35,534 nucleotides of DNA from Planctomycetaceae bacterium (GCA_013813775.1 JACCRE010000258.1:1-35534), one strand, 5' to 3'; shown: positions 24,615-33,202, numbered from the stretch's first letter. Made by a program: numbers and translations. Notes: generated by a model from the sequence alone, not told the origin.

Positions 24615-25772
24615 ATGCTTTCGCCTTCGAAGCAGTTCTTGATGCTCGCGCTGAGTTGCGCGGTCGCAGGTGCGGCAGGATGCGCAAGCACGGCCGCCAC
24701 GAGCAGCGTTGCCCGGCTCAACGTGACACCCGTACCGCGAGAACTCGAAAAGGTCTCGCTGCCAGTTTATCGCGTCGAGCCACCCGATATCCTGCTGATC
24801 GAGAGCGTCAATAACATCCGCCCCGAAGGCGCCCCATTGAGGGCCGGCGACACTCTTGAAGTAATGCTGGGAAATCCTGAACCGCTTACACCGGTCGATC
24901 CACAGGCGAACCCGATTGAGTCGCAGTATCAGACGGATCTCGAGGTCCGATTCAAGCACGTCAGCGGTCCTTATTTGATCCAGCCGGACGGAACTCTCAA
25001 TTTGGGGCCGATCTACGGCGCCGTGCAAGTTGCAGGTCTCACGCCGGAACAGGCGGAGCAGGCGATCGCGGAACACCTGAAACGCTACACAGCAGACGAG
25101 GCCGGCAATCCCGTGGGCCTGAAGGATCCGCTGGTGTCAGTCACTCTTCCGGACATCTCCGGACTCCAGCAAGTCGCCGGCGAGCATCTCGTCCGGTTGG
25201 ACGGCACGATCTCCCTCGGCGTCTACGGCTCCGTCTATGTCGCGGGCATGACGCTCGAGGAGGTGAAATATCACGTCGAGTCACATTTGTCGGCGCACCT
25301 CCAATCGCCGGAGGTCAGCGTCGACGTCCTCTCGTACAACAGCAAGAAGGTGTACGTCGTGACCGACGGCGGCGGTTACGGCGAGCGCGTCGTTACGCTT
25401 CCCGTCACCGGCAACGAAACCGTCCTCGACGCGATCTCGCAAATCCAGGGTCTTTCCGAGGTCTCCTCCAAGAAGATTTGGGTCGCTCGCCCCGCCCCGT
25501 CGGGCGCGGAATGCGCCCAGGTGCTCGACGTCCATTGGGAAGAGATCACCCGCGAAGGCATCACGACGACGAACTACCAGTTGCTACCGGGGGATCGCAT
25601 CTTCATTGAGGCCGATCACCTGATGGCGACGAACAACTTCCTCGCGAAGCTCATCGCGCCCGTCGAACGCGTTTTCGGCGTGGGGCTGCTCGGACTCGGC
25701 CTGTCGCAAAGAATCGAGTTCTACGAACAGCAGGGTGCCCGAGGCGGTGTCGGTGGCGGCGGCGGATTCTGA
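24615..25772 (+). CDS. Polysaccharide export outer-membrane lipoprotein (Wza-like)
   Basis: 385 residues from the ATG at 24615, supported by GGAG seven bases upstream; a TTG at 24594 is less likely. A lipoprotein signal peptide ends VAGAAG-C with C23 as the lipidated residue. A polysaccharide export domain follows (PYLIQPDGTLNLGPIYGAVQVAGLTPEQ), a second related unit (VRLDGTISLGVYGSVYVAG), then an SLBB-like segment and LLPGDRIFIEAD near the C-terminus. The last ten residues are glycine-rich. Wza-type proteins form the outer-membrane channel for EPS and dock to the Wzc co-polymerase, here encoded at 20778 on the opposite strand. It is the first gene of a plus-strand unit with two small secreted proteins. 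Confidence 0.95.
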   Translation: MLSPSKQFLMLALSCAVAGAAGCASTAATSSVARLNVTPVPRELEKVSLPVYRVEPPDILLIESVNNIRPEGAPLRAGDTLEVMLGNPEPLTPVDPQANPIESQYQTDLEVRFKHVSGPYLIQPDGTLNLGPIYGAVQVAGLTPEQAEQAIAEHLKRYTADEAGNPVGLKDPLVSVTLPDISGLQQVAGEHLVRLDGTISLGVYGSVYVAGMTLEEVKYHVESHLSAHLQSPEVSVDVLSYNSKKVYVVTDGGGYGERVVTLPVTGNETVLDAISQIQGLSEVSSKKIWVARPAPSGAECAQVLDVHWEEITREGITTTNYQLLPGDRIFIEADHLMATNNFLAKLIAPVERVFGVGLLGLGLSQRIEFYEQQGARGGVGGGGGF

Positions 25773-25892
25773 GGATAGCCGAAGCTGTCACACACTACGA
25801 CTTCCCCAGGCGGTAGAATCTCAGATGAAGATGGTCGCGAATCGGCGACATGATGCGGCCCGGTCGTCTAGCGAACATAGGAGCAGTCGGAC

Positions 25893-26270
25893 ATGCGCCC
25901 GTCAAAAATATTGCTCGGCCTGACGATCGGCGCGGCCACGTTGCCGGCAGCTGCTCAGCCACCGGGATTTGGTCGACCACGGAATCCGCCGCTGAGCCCC
26001 TATTTGAACCTCTTGAACGACAACAATTCCACCGGTTTCAATTACTATCAGCTCTACCGGCCACAGACGGAGTTCCGAAGCGCCTACCAAGGCCTCAATC
26101 AGAACCTGTATCAAGCCGAGAGCCAGATCGCTCGCCAAGGCGAATCGATCGAACAAATCGGCTCGCGCGTCCGACCCGGCTCGTCGCTGCGGACGACCGG
26201 GCACACGACGTCGTTCATGAATTACGGGCGATACTTCGGAACCGGCAACGCCGCGTCGCCGGTTCGCTGA
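25893..26270 (+). CDS. Small secreted protein of unknown function
   Basis: 125 residues. The ATG has a good AGGAG site (25879-25883). A signal peptide (MRPSKILLGLTIGAATLPAAA) is followed by a mature protein of about 100 residues rich in Asn, Tyr, Gln and Arg, with SPYLNLLNDNN, YYQLYRPQTEFRS and a Gln-rich helix-like stretch. No domain is recognised. It lies 120 nt after the Wza gene on the same strand and may be co-transcribed. It has no lipobox and no membrane anchor, so a periplasmic or matrix location is likely. The gene call is supported by the start context and signal peptide, and function is open. Confidence 0.8.
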   Translation: MRPSKILLGLTIGAATLPAAAQPPGFGRPRNPPLSPYLNLLNDNNSTGFNYYQLYRPQTEFRSAYQGLNQNLYQAESQIARQGESIEQIGSRVRPGSSLRTTGHTTSFMNYGRYFGTGNAASPVR

Positions 26271-26285
26271 GCAATGAGAGAAGTC

Positions 26286-26303
26286 GGTGGGGCTGTTCCC
26301 ACC
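26286..26303 (+). other. Hairpin after the small secreted protein gene
   Basis: A perfect 6-bp stem GGTGGG/CCCACC with a 6-nt loop lies 16 nt after the stop at 26270. No T run follows, so it is at best a weak or factor-assisted terminator, or an RNA-stability element between the two genes. Confidence 0.3.
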
Positions 26304-26391
26304 ATCCCGAGCCAGAGAATATTCACGGCATTGCACCGTTCCATCGGTGGGCATCGCCGCTGATGGAACTCCAAGGATGAAGGAGCGCGCC

Positions 26392-26979
26392 ATGGCCATG
26401 GGGGGCCGAGCAATCACTGTAATGATGTTGGCCGCCGCCGTCTGCGGTCTCGCAAGCCGGGTCGAAGCGGCGGAGCCGGCGGTGCGGCATGTGTCGCACG
26501 CGACGGCGGGGCATGTCGTCATGCCGCATCCGAATGCCTGCGTCGGCTGCGACGACGAGAAGGGGTGGTGCGCCGAGCTTTGGGAGAAGTTCCGCCCCGG
26601 CCATCGCGACCGCTACGTCACCCGCCAGAACACGCGGCACCTCAATCACCCAGAGTGTCCGCCTTGGTGCATGGAGAACTTCGGGCACTACCAAACCTGC
26701 TGGCGCCGCTTCCCCGAGCACACCTTGGGTTGCCGTTACTGCGACGTCGGCTCACCCCCGCCGCCAGCCGCACCGATTCCCGCGATGCCGTTGCCGGTGA
26801 TGGCTCCGCCCGCCCCGCCGAGCCTGCCGCCCGCGGAACTCCAGCCGATTCCGCCGATGAATGACGATTTCCCGCCGCTAGAGCCTGAAACGGTGAAATC
26901 CCACCCGGTGATCACGCCGACGAGTGGCGTCGCTCGTTGGAAGGATCCCGAGTGGAAAGCAGGGCTGCGATCCCGCTGA
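26392..26979 (+). CDS. Cysteine-rich, proline-tailed secreted protein
   Basis: 195 residues from the ATG at 26392, which has AAGGAG six bases upstream. In-frame alternatives at 26287 (GTG) and 26377 lack such a site. A signal peptide (ITVMMLAAAVCGLASRVEA) leads to a compact ~70-residue domain with eight cysteines arranged C-x2-C-x5-C, then PECPPWC, QTC and GCRYC. It contains ENFGHYQTCWRRFPEH, an aromatic/Trp-Arg motif I associate, from memory, with planctomycete secreted proteins. After that comes a long Pro/Ala/Met-rich tail and a basic C-terminus. Disulfide-stabilised or metal-binding roles are both possible. It is the third gene after Wza, ending before convergent terminators. Confidence 0.82.
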   Translation: MAMGGRAITVMMLAAAVCGLASRVEAAEPAVRHVSHATAGHVVMPHPNACVGCDDEKGWCAELWEKFRPGHRDRYVTRQNTRHLNHPECPPWCMENFGHYQTCWRRFPEHTLGCRYCDVGSPPPPAAPIPAMPLPVMAPPAPPSLPPAELQPIPPMNDDFPPLEPETVKSHPVITPTSGVARWKDPEWKAGLRSR

Positions 26980-27008
26980 AAGTTCTTTGTGGCAGGCAAA
27001 CTCTGAAA

Positions 27009-27042
27009 GGCGAGCGAGGCACTGTCAGCCCTCTTGCTCGCC
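27009..27042 (+). terminator. Candidate plus-strand terminator hairpin
   Basis: Arms GGCGAGC (27009-27015) and GCTCGCC (27036-27042) pair perfectly, and adjacent GAG/CTC can extend the stem. It sits 30 nt after the stop of the Cys-rich protein gene. The sequence that follows is A-rich rather than T-rich, so classical intrinsic termination is uncertain. Confidence 0.4.
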
Positions 27043-27059
27043 CGAATGCAAACAAAACA

Positions 27060-27093
27060 AAAGCCGCCGCAGCCCTTTGGCTGCGACGGCTTT
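27060..27093 (-). terminator. Strong intrinsic terminator for the PEP-CTERM gene (possibly bidirectional)
   Basis: A 15-nt arm (27060-27074) pairs with 27079-27093 around a CTTT loop with a single C/A mismatch, giving a very stable GC-rich stem. On the minus strand the stem is followed by TTTGTTTTGTTT-like sequence (27059 downward). It lies 30 nt past the PEP-CTERM stop, between convergent genes, and may also end plus-strand transcripts. Confidence 0.8.
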
Positions 27094-27122
27094 CTCATTG
27101 ATTCACATAACGCTCGATCAAA

Positions 27123-27905
27123 TCAGGCACGGGCCTTGATTTTGCGGCGAGCGTAACCACCGAACCCGACGAGACCCATGCAGGCCAACGCCAAGCTTGC
27201 TGGTTCAGGCAAGGGATTCGGAGCACCATTTGGTCTCGCAACCGCTAAGGTCGTGCCGACAGTAGAAACCGTCGAGTTGGCACCGAAGAGACGAATCACG
27301 GTTCTGCTGCTCAAGGCGAATTGACTTGTTCCCGACGTGCGAAAGACGCTCGTCAACGGATCCGAATCCGAATCCGAGGATAGCCCGGTAATGGACTGCA
27401 ACGGCCCGGGAGTCAGCGTAAAGCCGGGCGAACTAGCCCCGGCACCGGCGATCAAACTATTGTTATTGTGGAAAAAACTTTGGAAATCTACCGAACTCGG
27501 CCCGGCCGAACTTCCAGTGAAGCGCGCCGTACCGGTACTCGCCAAAGATAATGGTCCCACAGGCTGGGTGAAGCCGTTGGCGGACAACTCGATCGTGAGC
27601 GTTCCGCTGGTGGCACCATTGATGAAAGAGACGTTGACCTCATCGATATTCAATAATCCCCCAACGAGGCTAAATCCGGTAGCCATACGGATACGAAAAT
27701 TACCGATATCTCCATCGAAAGTCACAGTCCCCGGTGGAGAACTTGCGGTAATAAATCCGGTCCCGACGGGGTCCGTATCCGACGTAATCCTCAACTGGAT
27801 CATGCCGGCGTCGGCACTCGTCGAAGTCGCGAAAACAAGCGCGGCTGCAACGGCAGCGGCCGAAACGACACGACCACAGGTTCTAGAAAAAACTCGCCTT
27901 AACAT
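27123..27905 (-). CDS. PEP-CTERM sorting-domain protein
   Basis: 260 residues from the ATG at 27905, with AAGG eight bases upstream; an in-frame TTG at 27959 is unlikely. An N-terminal signal peptide ends near TSTSADAG. The mature region is Ser/Thr/Gly-rich and beta-prone with no enzymatic motif. The C-terminus is a textbook PEP-CTERM signal: NPLPEPASLAL, a hydrophobic helix (ACMGLVGFGGYA) and the basic RRKIKARA end. Such proteins are processed by exosortases, here the one encoded at 23069, and released or anchored at the envelope. It may be a structural matrix protein. A long imperfect inverted repeat lies just upstream and a strong terminator follows. Confidence 0.93.
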   Translation of the reverse strand: MLRRVFSRTCGRVVSAAAVAAALVFATSTSADAGMIQLRITSDTDPVGTGFITASSPPGTVTFDGDIGNFRIRMATGFSLVGGLLNIDEVNVSFINGATSGTLTIELSANGFTQPVGPLSLASTGTARFTGSSAGPSSVDFQSFFHNNNSLIAGAGASSPGFTLTPGPLQSITGLSSDSDSDPLTSVFRTSGTSQFALSSRTVIRLFGANSTVSTVGTTLAVARPNGAPNPLPEPASLALACMGLVGFGGYARRKIKARA

Positions 27906-27922
27906 TTCAATTGCCTTAACTT

Positions 27923-27995
27923 GAGTCTGAAGAGAAAAGTTGAAAAACCAAAGGCACAACGAGCGATGCGATGGCGGGTTTCAACCTTCAGACTC
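27923..27995 (-). promoter_or_regulatory. Long imperfect inverted repeat in the PEP-CTERM leader
   Basis: GAGTCTGAAG (27923-27932) is repeated inverted and perfect as CTTCAGACTC (27986-27995). Inside these, GTTGAAAAACC and GGTTTCAAC pair further, with small bulges. The 73-nt structure lies 18 nt upstream of the PEP-CTERM start, and its outer arm covers the stop codon of the small gene at 27988. It could be a leader control element, an operator or a terminator for the upstream gene. No T run follows directly. Confidence 0.45.
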
Positions 27996-28353
27996 GAGGC
28001 GGGCGCAAGATGTCGAGCAGAAAGCCCTGAGAGGTGCAGACTCGCTCGCGGGCGGGTTGCAGGCGAGAGGATACCGCGTACGGTTCGACCGCCGCGACAG
28101 CCAGCGGGCAGAGGAGCTGCGCCCCTCCGCTTAAAGTGATCAACGGCGCACCGGTTCCCGCCATGCTGGCAGTTGCCAACGCGGCCACCTCGAGCCGTTC
28201 GGGAGGAGGCGTCTCGCGTCGCTGGTCGCTTGAACGCTCGGGACTACTGGTGACCGTCTCTAACTCCGGCGGCAGAAACGCAGCCCGCGCGTCGGCCAGC
28301 GAGCCGACGATGGCAACGAAGCACAAGCAGAAGTGGCGGAGCCACACGTGCAT
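27988..28353 (-). CDS. Probable small secreted protein of unknown function
   Basis: 121 residues. An N-terminal signal peptide is plausible: basic start MHVWLRH, hydrophobic FCLCFVAIVGSLA, and a DARA-A cleavage site. The mature part is Pro/Glu/Arg-rich, then has a hydrophobic middle (ITLSGGAQLLCPLAVAAVEPYAV) and ends LDILRPPRV. No domain is recognised. The ribosome-binding site is weak (CAGGG). It is supported mainly by the signal peptide and by being the only sensible frame in an otherwise 600-nt empty gap. It could be a chance open frame. Confidence 0.45.
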   Translation of the reverse strand: MHVWLRHFCLCFVAIVGSLADARAAFLPPELETVTSSPERSSDQRRETPPPERLEVAALATASMAGTGAPLITLSGGAQLLCPLAVAAVEPYAVSSRLQPARERVCTSQGFLLDILRPPRV

Positions 28354-28416
28354 CTACTCGACCCTGAAGGAGAAGTCAGGAGTTCAGTCTAGGGGCAGCC
28401 CCCGACCGGAGTCAAT

Positions 28417-28462
28417 GAAAAACCCTTTATATGGGCGAAGGTTTTCCGGAATGGCCGAAAAC
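28417..28462 (-). terminator. Candidate terminator after the TPR gene
   Basis: On the minus strand, two small stems follow the TPR stop: GTTTTC/GAAAAC (28462-28441), then AAAACC/GGTTTT (28445-28419) ending in a run of five T. The latter can gain TT/AA pairs with a bulge. It lies about 65-110 nt past the stop. The stems are A/T-rich, so confidence is limited. The rest of 28354-28525 shows nothing else. Confidence 0.4.
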
Positions 28463-28525
28463 GAACGGCGGATCGCCGTGCTTGCCGTCGCTCGCCTCAG
28501 CCAGAAGCTCAAGCAGAAGCAGGTT

Positions 28526-31500
28526 TTACGCACGCGACGCCGGCATGCCCAGCTTGTCGAGCAGCTGTCGGTAGGTCCCCAACTCCGCGGGGTGAAGTTC
28601 TTGCACCGAGAGGCCGCTGTCCGCTGCCTTTTTCAAACTCTCGCGGGCTGCCTCGCGGTTTCCGGCTTGGTCATAGGCCAATGCCAAGTGGTAAGCGATG
28701 TAGGGCGTGGGCGTATCGGCGTAGGCGGCTTGCAAATCGGCGATCGCCTTGTCAACTCGCTTTCGAGACAATTCCACGGTGCCACGCGTGTCGAGGAGAG
28801 CCGCCACCGGACCCGAAAGGCGAATTGCATCCTCGATTAAACGCGACGCCTCCTCGGGAGCATGCCCCGTCAACGCCAGCAGCCAGGCGAGATTGTTGAG
28901 CACCGCGACGTTCTCTGGCTGCGCCGCCAGAACGCGGCGATAGATCGATTCGGCCTCTTCGTGCTGGCCTTGGATGCTTCGCAGTCCGCCCAACGAGATC
29001 AGAATCCGGTTCGACTCTGGTTCGGCCGCCTGCGCGGCGAGAACCACTTTCTCGGCGCGGGCGATCTGCTCGGCCGGAACCGGGCCCGTTGAAATCACAT
29101 TGACCGCCGTCACCGCGGTCGCGTCGGGCAACGCCTTTGCTACATACCGCTCGCAGACGTCCAATCCTTCGGAATAGCGACCGCGCCGACCCAAGTACGT
29201 CGCAAGCACGAGCGCGTCTTCAGGACGTTCGGCGTGCTCTGCGACCGCAGCGAACAACAAATCGGCAGCGGTAAAGAGCTTCAAATCCTCGGCGGCATCC
29301 GCCGCCATCCGAACCTCGACCCGTTCCTGTGCGGTAACCGTCTCTCCGTCTGCCGAATCTGCGGCAGTCATGCGCTCAGCATGATCGGTGAGGATCTTCG
29401 CGGCAGCGTCCGATCGACCAAACGCATTCTCGAAGCGAGCCGCCGTGATCGCCGTCCGAATCGTCTGCGGTTCAAGCGTCCGTAACTGATCAAGACGTGG
29501 CTGGACCGACGCAGCGAGCTTCGCATCGGCCTTCTCATGCTTCAATGCGCCCGCGATATATTCACTGAGCACCACCGAATTGCCCGAGTTCTTCTCAAGC
29601 AACCCTTGGTAAACCTCACGCGCCCTCGCCCAAGCGTCCGTTTGCGAATAAAGGCTCGCCAGGTGGAGCTTCTCGGCGTCGCTGAGTGAATCGCGAGATT
29701 GAATCTGTTCGAGAAGAGCGATGCGGTCACGCCGATCCGGGAGAGTCGACTGGCTTGAAAGCACCGCCAGTTGGGCGCGCAGATCTTTGGTGGCCTCTTC
29801 CTGAGACTGTGACTGTCCGCGCAGCATGCTCAAGGCCTGGCGTACATCCTCGTAACGACCGCCTGCCGCCGTCGTCAATGCGCGGCCGCGTCGCGCCCAA
29901 GTGACGTCGAACTCGGGGACTTTGTTCTTGGGATCCAGCAAATACTCGAGTTGAGCGTTCGCTTCTGCGAGCTGACCCGTGCGGAAGAAAAAATCCGCCG
30001 CAACGCGACGAAGTCGCGGATCGGACGGGTTGGCTTCGACGGCGAGTCGGTAATGCTTCGCCGCCTCCGCCGGCATCTGCACGACTTCGTAGTACTGTGC
30101 GAGGCTGGCAAGCCGTTCCGCCGCCGGCTCGGCCGGGAGCTTGGTTTTGGCTTCTTCGATCGCGGCCAACGCCGTCTCTTTATCGCCGAGCCTCCAGAAA
30201 TGGACGATGTACGCGAACCAGGTTTCCGGCTTATCAGGTGCTTTTTCGATGGCCCCGCGATAGAGCGTTCGGGCCTCATCGAGCAGTTTCTTGCCTTCTT
30301 CCCTCTGCTGGGCGTCTTCAGAAAGCAATCGATACTTCAGGAACAGCAGGTGGGCATGGGCCAAGCTGTCGTGCAGTCCCTCGTCGCCGGCCGAAGCGCG
30401 CTTGGTCCAGTCGATCGCGGCGTCCATCCGCTTTTGTGCGAACGCCACTTGAGCGGCAACGCGTGCGAGATCGGATGAGATGCCGCCCGGCGTTTCGCGC
30501 TCGACCTGTTGAATCACCGCGTCGGCGGCCTCATAGGCCTGCTTCGCATAGTGATAGTCAATGAGTCCGCGAACAGTCTGCACGGAGCGGTCGCCAAGCT
30601 GAAAGGCGCGTTGGTAGTGAGCGAACGCTTGATCGCCGTTGCCTGCCATGGTTTCGAGCATGGCGAGCAGTCGCGGAAGGGCCGCCCAGTAGGGGCGTTG
30701 ATCCGCCGCGCGTTTCAGCGATTCTCGTTGTACCGACAATTCTTTCGCGAGCTCTGTCGGTTTCTTTCGCAATGCTTCATCGGAGGCGATTTCCCGCAGG
30801 CGCCACAAAGCTGCCACGTAGTCCCCGTTGGGGCCGGACGGTCCTTCGATGCGACGGATTTCCTTGATCGCCGCTTGAGAACCGGTCTCGTCGCCGGCCT
30901 CGATCCTTAAATTCGCCAGTGCGAGCCACGCCGGGATCGAATCTGGTCGAATGGCGACGATAGCGGTCCAAAGCTCTTCGATGCGCTTTGGCTCGTTCGT
31001 CAACGCGGCGTACCGCACAAGATTCTCGAAGAGTTCGACCCGTTGATTCGGCTTCAGTTCGGTTGCGGATCCCGCCTGCTTTGCCAACTCCGCACGCAAG
31101 GCTTCCATCCCGCGCAGCCGAGCGACTTCGACCTTCGCCAAGCGAACCTCGACCCGGTCTTCAAATCGCACTTCCGCTGCACGAATAAGATCTTCGGCTT
31201 TTGCGATCCGCTGATCAGCTTCGAGATCGGCGCGTTGAGTTTCGAGCGCCACCGAAGCCTGCCAGAGCGAGATCTCGTCAGGAAACTCCTCGGACGCTTT
31301 CGCCAGCGAGGCGGAAGCTTCCTCAACGTCGCCGGCGGCCATCGAACGTTGGGCACGCACAAGCGAGGCCGCCGGCGCAAGGGACTCGGAGCCGGCAGTC
31401 GACGCGAGAAGCTGATCCACCGCCGACAGATCGCGCTGTCCCTCCGGCTTCTGCCATTCACGAAGCAATGTGAGTCGGGCGGCCTCCAAAGCCGCCTCCG

Positions 31501-33202
31501 GCACCTGCGAAACAAGCTTGTACTGCTGAATGGCCTCATCGGTACGGCCTGCGTCTGCCAGTGCTTTCGCGAGCAGGACCCCCCCTTGCTCCCACACACG
31601 GTCATCAGCGAGGGCGCGGCGGAACGTTTCTACGCGACGGTCGGGATTGTTGACGACGCGGTAGGTTTCACCCAAAAGCATGTCGACTCGCTTGCGGAGA
31701 TCCGGAAACGCGACCAAGGCGACCCGAGTCCTCTCCAAATGACGAATCGCTTCTGCCCATTGGTGATCATGCAGCAGCAAGCGGCCCCCGAGCAGATCGA
31801 TCAGCTCCGGACGGCAACCGCTTTCGCGAAGTGCCGCCAACTCGGTGTCGGCGACCCGCCGCAGCGCCTCTACGGAGTCCTTCTTTTCGGTGAGTGCCAA
31901 CCGGTCGATGAGAAAATCGGTCAGCGACCAGCGTAGTTGGACTTCTGTCTCGACGAGGCGTTCCGCCTTCTCAAAATCGCCGGGTTGCAATGCCTGCCGC
32001 GATTTCGCGACCTGCTCCAGCCCGTCGCGAAGATGTTTTTCGGCATCGGCGAGCAATTGCGCACGGTCGGCTCCTGGTTGGCTTTCCAGGGAAATCTCGG
32101 CGAGGAGTAAATGCAGCTTCGGATCCGGGGAGTCGGCCTTCAGTCCCCGTTCCGCAAAATCACGAGCCGATTCCCGGTGCTGGACGGCCTCACTTGTCTT
32201 TCCGGCGGCTGTTGAAGCACGAGCCTGGGCCAGCTCGACTGCGGCGGCGACGCCGTAGACTTCTGACGCAGCGGTGCCTTCGGCTTCCATCGCCTGTTTT
32301 AGGTCAACCGACGCTCCCGCGAGGTCACCATGTGCGCTGCGGTAGCTTGCGCGTGCAAGATAAGCCTGTCCTGTAGGCTTACCCTGTCGAATCATCTCGT
32401 TGAGAAGGTCTGAAGACACTTCAACCGCGGTTTTCTCACCCTTTTTTTGCGGGAAGAACTCAGGCAACGCCGAGTTCTTCCATGTGTGATTCGGCGACTG
32501 CACGTCGGCTCGCGACGGCAGGTCTGCCGGTTTCGCTGCAACGAGTTCCGCCAGTTCTGCATACGCGGGCACCGTCGCCGGGGCCTGATCGATGGCTGCA
32601 AGATACCGCTGAACTGCCTTGTTTCTGTCGCCAAGTCCGACCGATGTGCGAGCCGCAGCGAGCATCAGCTCGGGACTTTGTCGCATCTCCGGCTGTCGCT
32701 CCGCCAGGATATTGAGGTGCGTCTCGGCATCGCTGAAACGCCTCAATTTCAAGGCGGTCTCGATAGCGGTGCGGCGAGCCTCGTGGCGATCCGGCTCCCG
32801 TCGCAACACTTGTTCGAGCGAGGAAAGAATTCCCGCCCAGCCCTGACGAGAGTTCGCCGAGCGACGAAGCAGGCCCGCCAGCTTCTCCATCGCATCGACA
32901 TCGTTCGGTCGCAGCCGCAAATAGCGAGAGACATGCTCCGCTGCTTCGCCGAAGTTGCCCTTCTCTTCCTCAACCTTGGCCTGGTCGAGCAGGACGCCGG
33001 CGTTGCGACCGACCATGATCACGTGAAGTCCGTAGACTGCTCCGCCGAGAACCGCGAAAACCACGAGTGCGATCAGCAGCACGCGCCCGTCAAGCCGCCG
33101 GATGACCCTCCGTGGGCGGCTCGTCGTCTCACGCCGGCCCTGTGGAGGCTCAGTGGCGGTAGGGTGCTCAAAGCCAGGAGCGAGCGTCTTCTTCGATGCC
33201 AT
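28526..33202 (-). CDS. Giant membrane-anchored TPR protein
   Basis: About 1558 residues from the ATG at 33202; an in-frame GTG at 33286 would add 28 Ser/Pro-rich residues, and neither start has a clear ribosome-binding site. A short basic cytoplasmic tail (RRETTSRPRRVIRRLDGR) and one membrane helix (VLLIALVVFAVLGGAVYGLHVI, ~42-63) precede a periplasmic region made almost entirely of tetratricopeptide-like helical repeats. Examples are the FGEAAEHVSRYLRLRPNDVDAM type near the start and EEAESIYRRVLAAQPENVAV near the end. TPR scaffolds (PrsT, AlgK, PelB, BcsC types) are common in EPS secretion. This one lacks a lipobox and an outer-membrane barrel. A role as an envelope scaffold for the exosortase/EPS system is inference. 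Confidence 0.88.
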   Translation of the reverse strand: MASKKTLAPGFEHPTATEPPQGRRETTSRPRRVIRRLDGRVLLIALVVFAVLGGAVYGLHVIMVGRNAGVLLDQAKVEEEKGNFGEAAEHVSRYLRLRPNDVDAMEKLAGLLRRSANSRQGWAGILSSLEQVLRREPDRHEARRTAIETALKLRRFSDAETHLNILAERQPEMRQSPELMLAAARTSVGLGDRNKAVQRYLAAIDQAPATVPAYAELAELVAAKPADLPSRADVQSPNHTWKNSALPEFFPQKKGEKTAVEVSSDLLNEMIRQGKPTGQAYLARASYRSAHGDLAGASVDLKQAMEAEGTAASEVYGVAAAVELAQARASTAAGKTSEAVQHRESARDFAERGLKADSPDPKLHLLLAEISLESQPGADRAQLLADAEKHLRDGLEQVAKSRQALQPGDFEKAERLVETEVQLRWSLTDFLIDRLALTEKKDSVEALRRVADTELAALRESGCRPELIDLLGGRLLLHDHQWAEAIRHLERTRVALVAFPDLRKRVDMLLGETYRVVNNPDRRVETFRRALADDRVWEQGGVLLAKALADAGRTDEAIQQYKLVSQVPEAALEAARLTLLREWQKPEGQRDLSAVDQLLASTAGSESLAPAASLVRAQRSMAAGDVEEASASLAKASEEFPDEISLWQASVALETQRADLEADQRIAKAEDLIRAAEVRFEDRVEVRLAKVEVARLRGMEALRAELAKQAGSATELKPNQRVELFENLVRYAALTNEPKRIEELWTAIVAIRPDSIPAWLALANLRIEAGDETGSQAAIKEIRRIEGPSGPNGDYVAALWRLREIASDEALRKKPTELAKELSVQRESLKRAADQRPYWAALPRLLAMLETMAGNGDQAFAHYQRAFQLGDRSVQTVRGLIDYHYAKQAYEAADAVIQQVERETPGGISSDLARVAAQVAFAQKRMDAAIDWTKRASAGDEGLHDSLAHAHLLFLKYRLLSEDAQQREEGKKLLDEARTLYRGAIEKAPDKPETWFAYIVHFWRLGDKETALAAIEEAKTKLPAEPAAERLASLAQYYEVVQMPAEAAKHYRLAVEANPSDPRLRRVAADFFFRTGQLAEANAQLEYLLDPKNKVPEFDVTWARRGRALTTAAGGRYEDVRQALSMLRGQSQSQEEATKDLRAQLAVLSSQSTLPDRRDRIALLEQIQSRDSLSDAEKLHLASLYSQTDAWARAREVYQGLLEKNSGNSVVLSEYIAGALKHEKADAKLAASVQPRLDQLRTLEPQTIRTAITAARFENAFGRSDAAAKILTDHAERMTAADSADGETVTAQERVEVRMAADAAEDLKLFTAADLLFAAVAEHAERPEDALVLATYLGRRGRYSEGLDVCERYVAKALPDATAVTAVNVISTGPVPAEQIARAEKVVLAAQAAEPESNRILISLGGLRSIQGQHEEAESIYRRVLAAQPENVAVLNNLAWLLALTGHAPEEASRLIEDAIRLSGPVAALLDTRGTVELSRKRVDKAIADLQAAYADTPTPYIAYHLALAYDQAGNREAARESLKKAADSGLSVQELHPAELGTYRQLLDKLGMPASRA

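Noticed and set aside
24370-24687. 105-residue minus-strand frame in the divergent promoter region
   Set aside because: It overlaps the Wza start and signal peptide on the opposite strand and has no coding character.
28034-28840. 268-residue plus-strand frame
   Set aside because: It runs antisense over the 3' end of the TPR gene and shows no recognisable domain. Its start lies in the small minus-strand gene.
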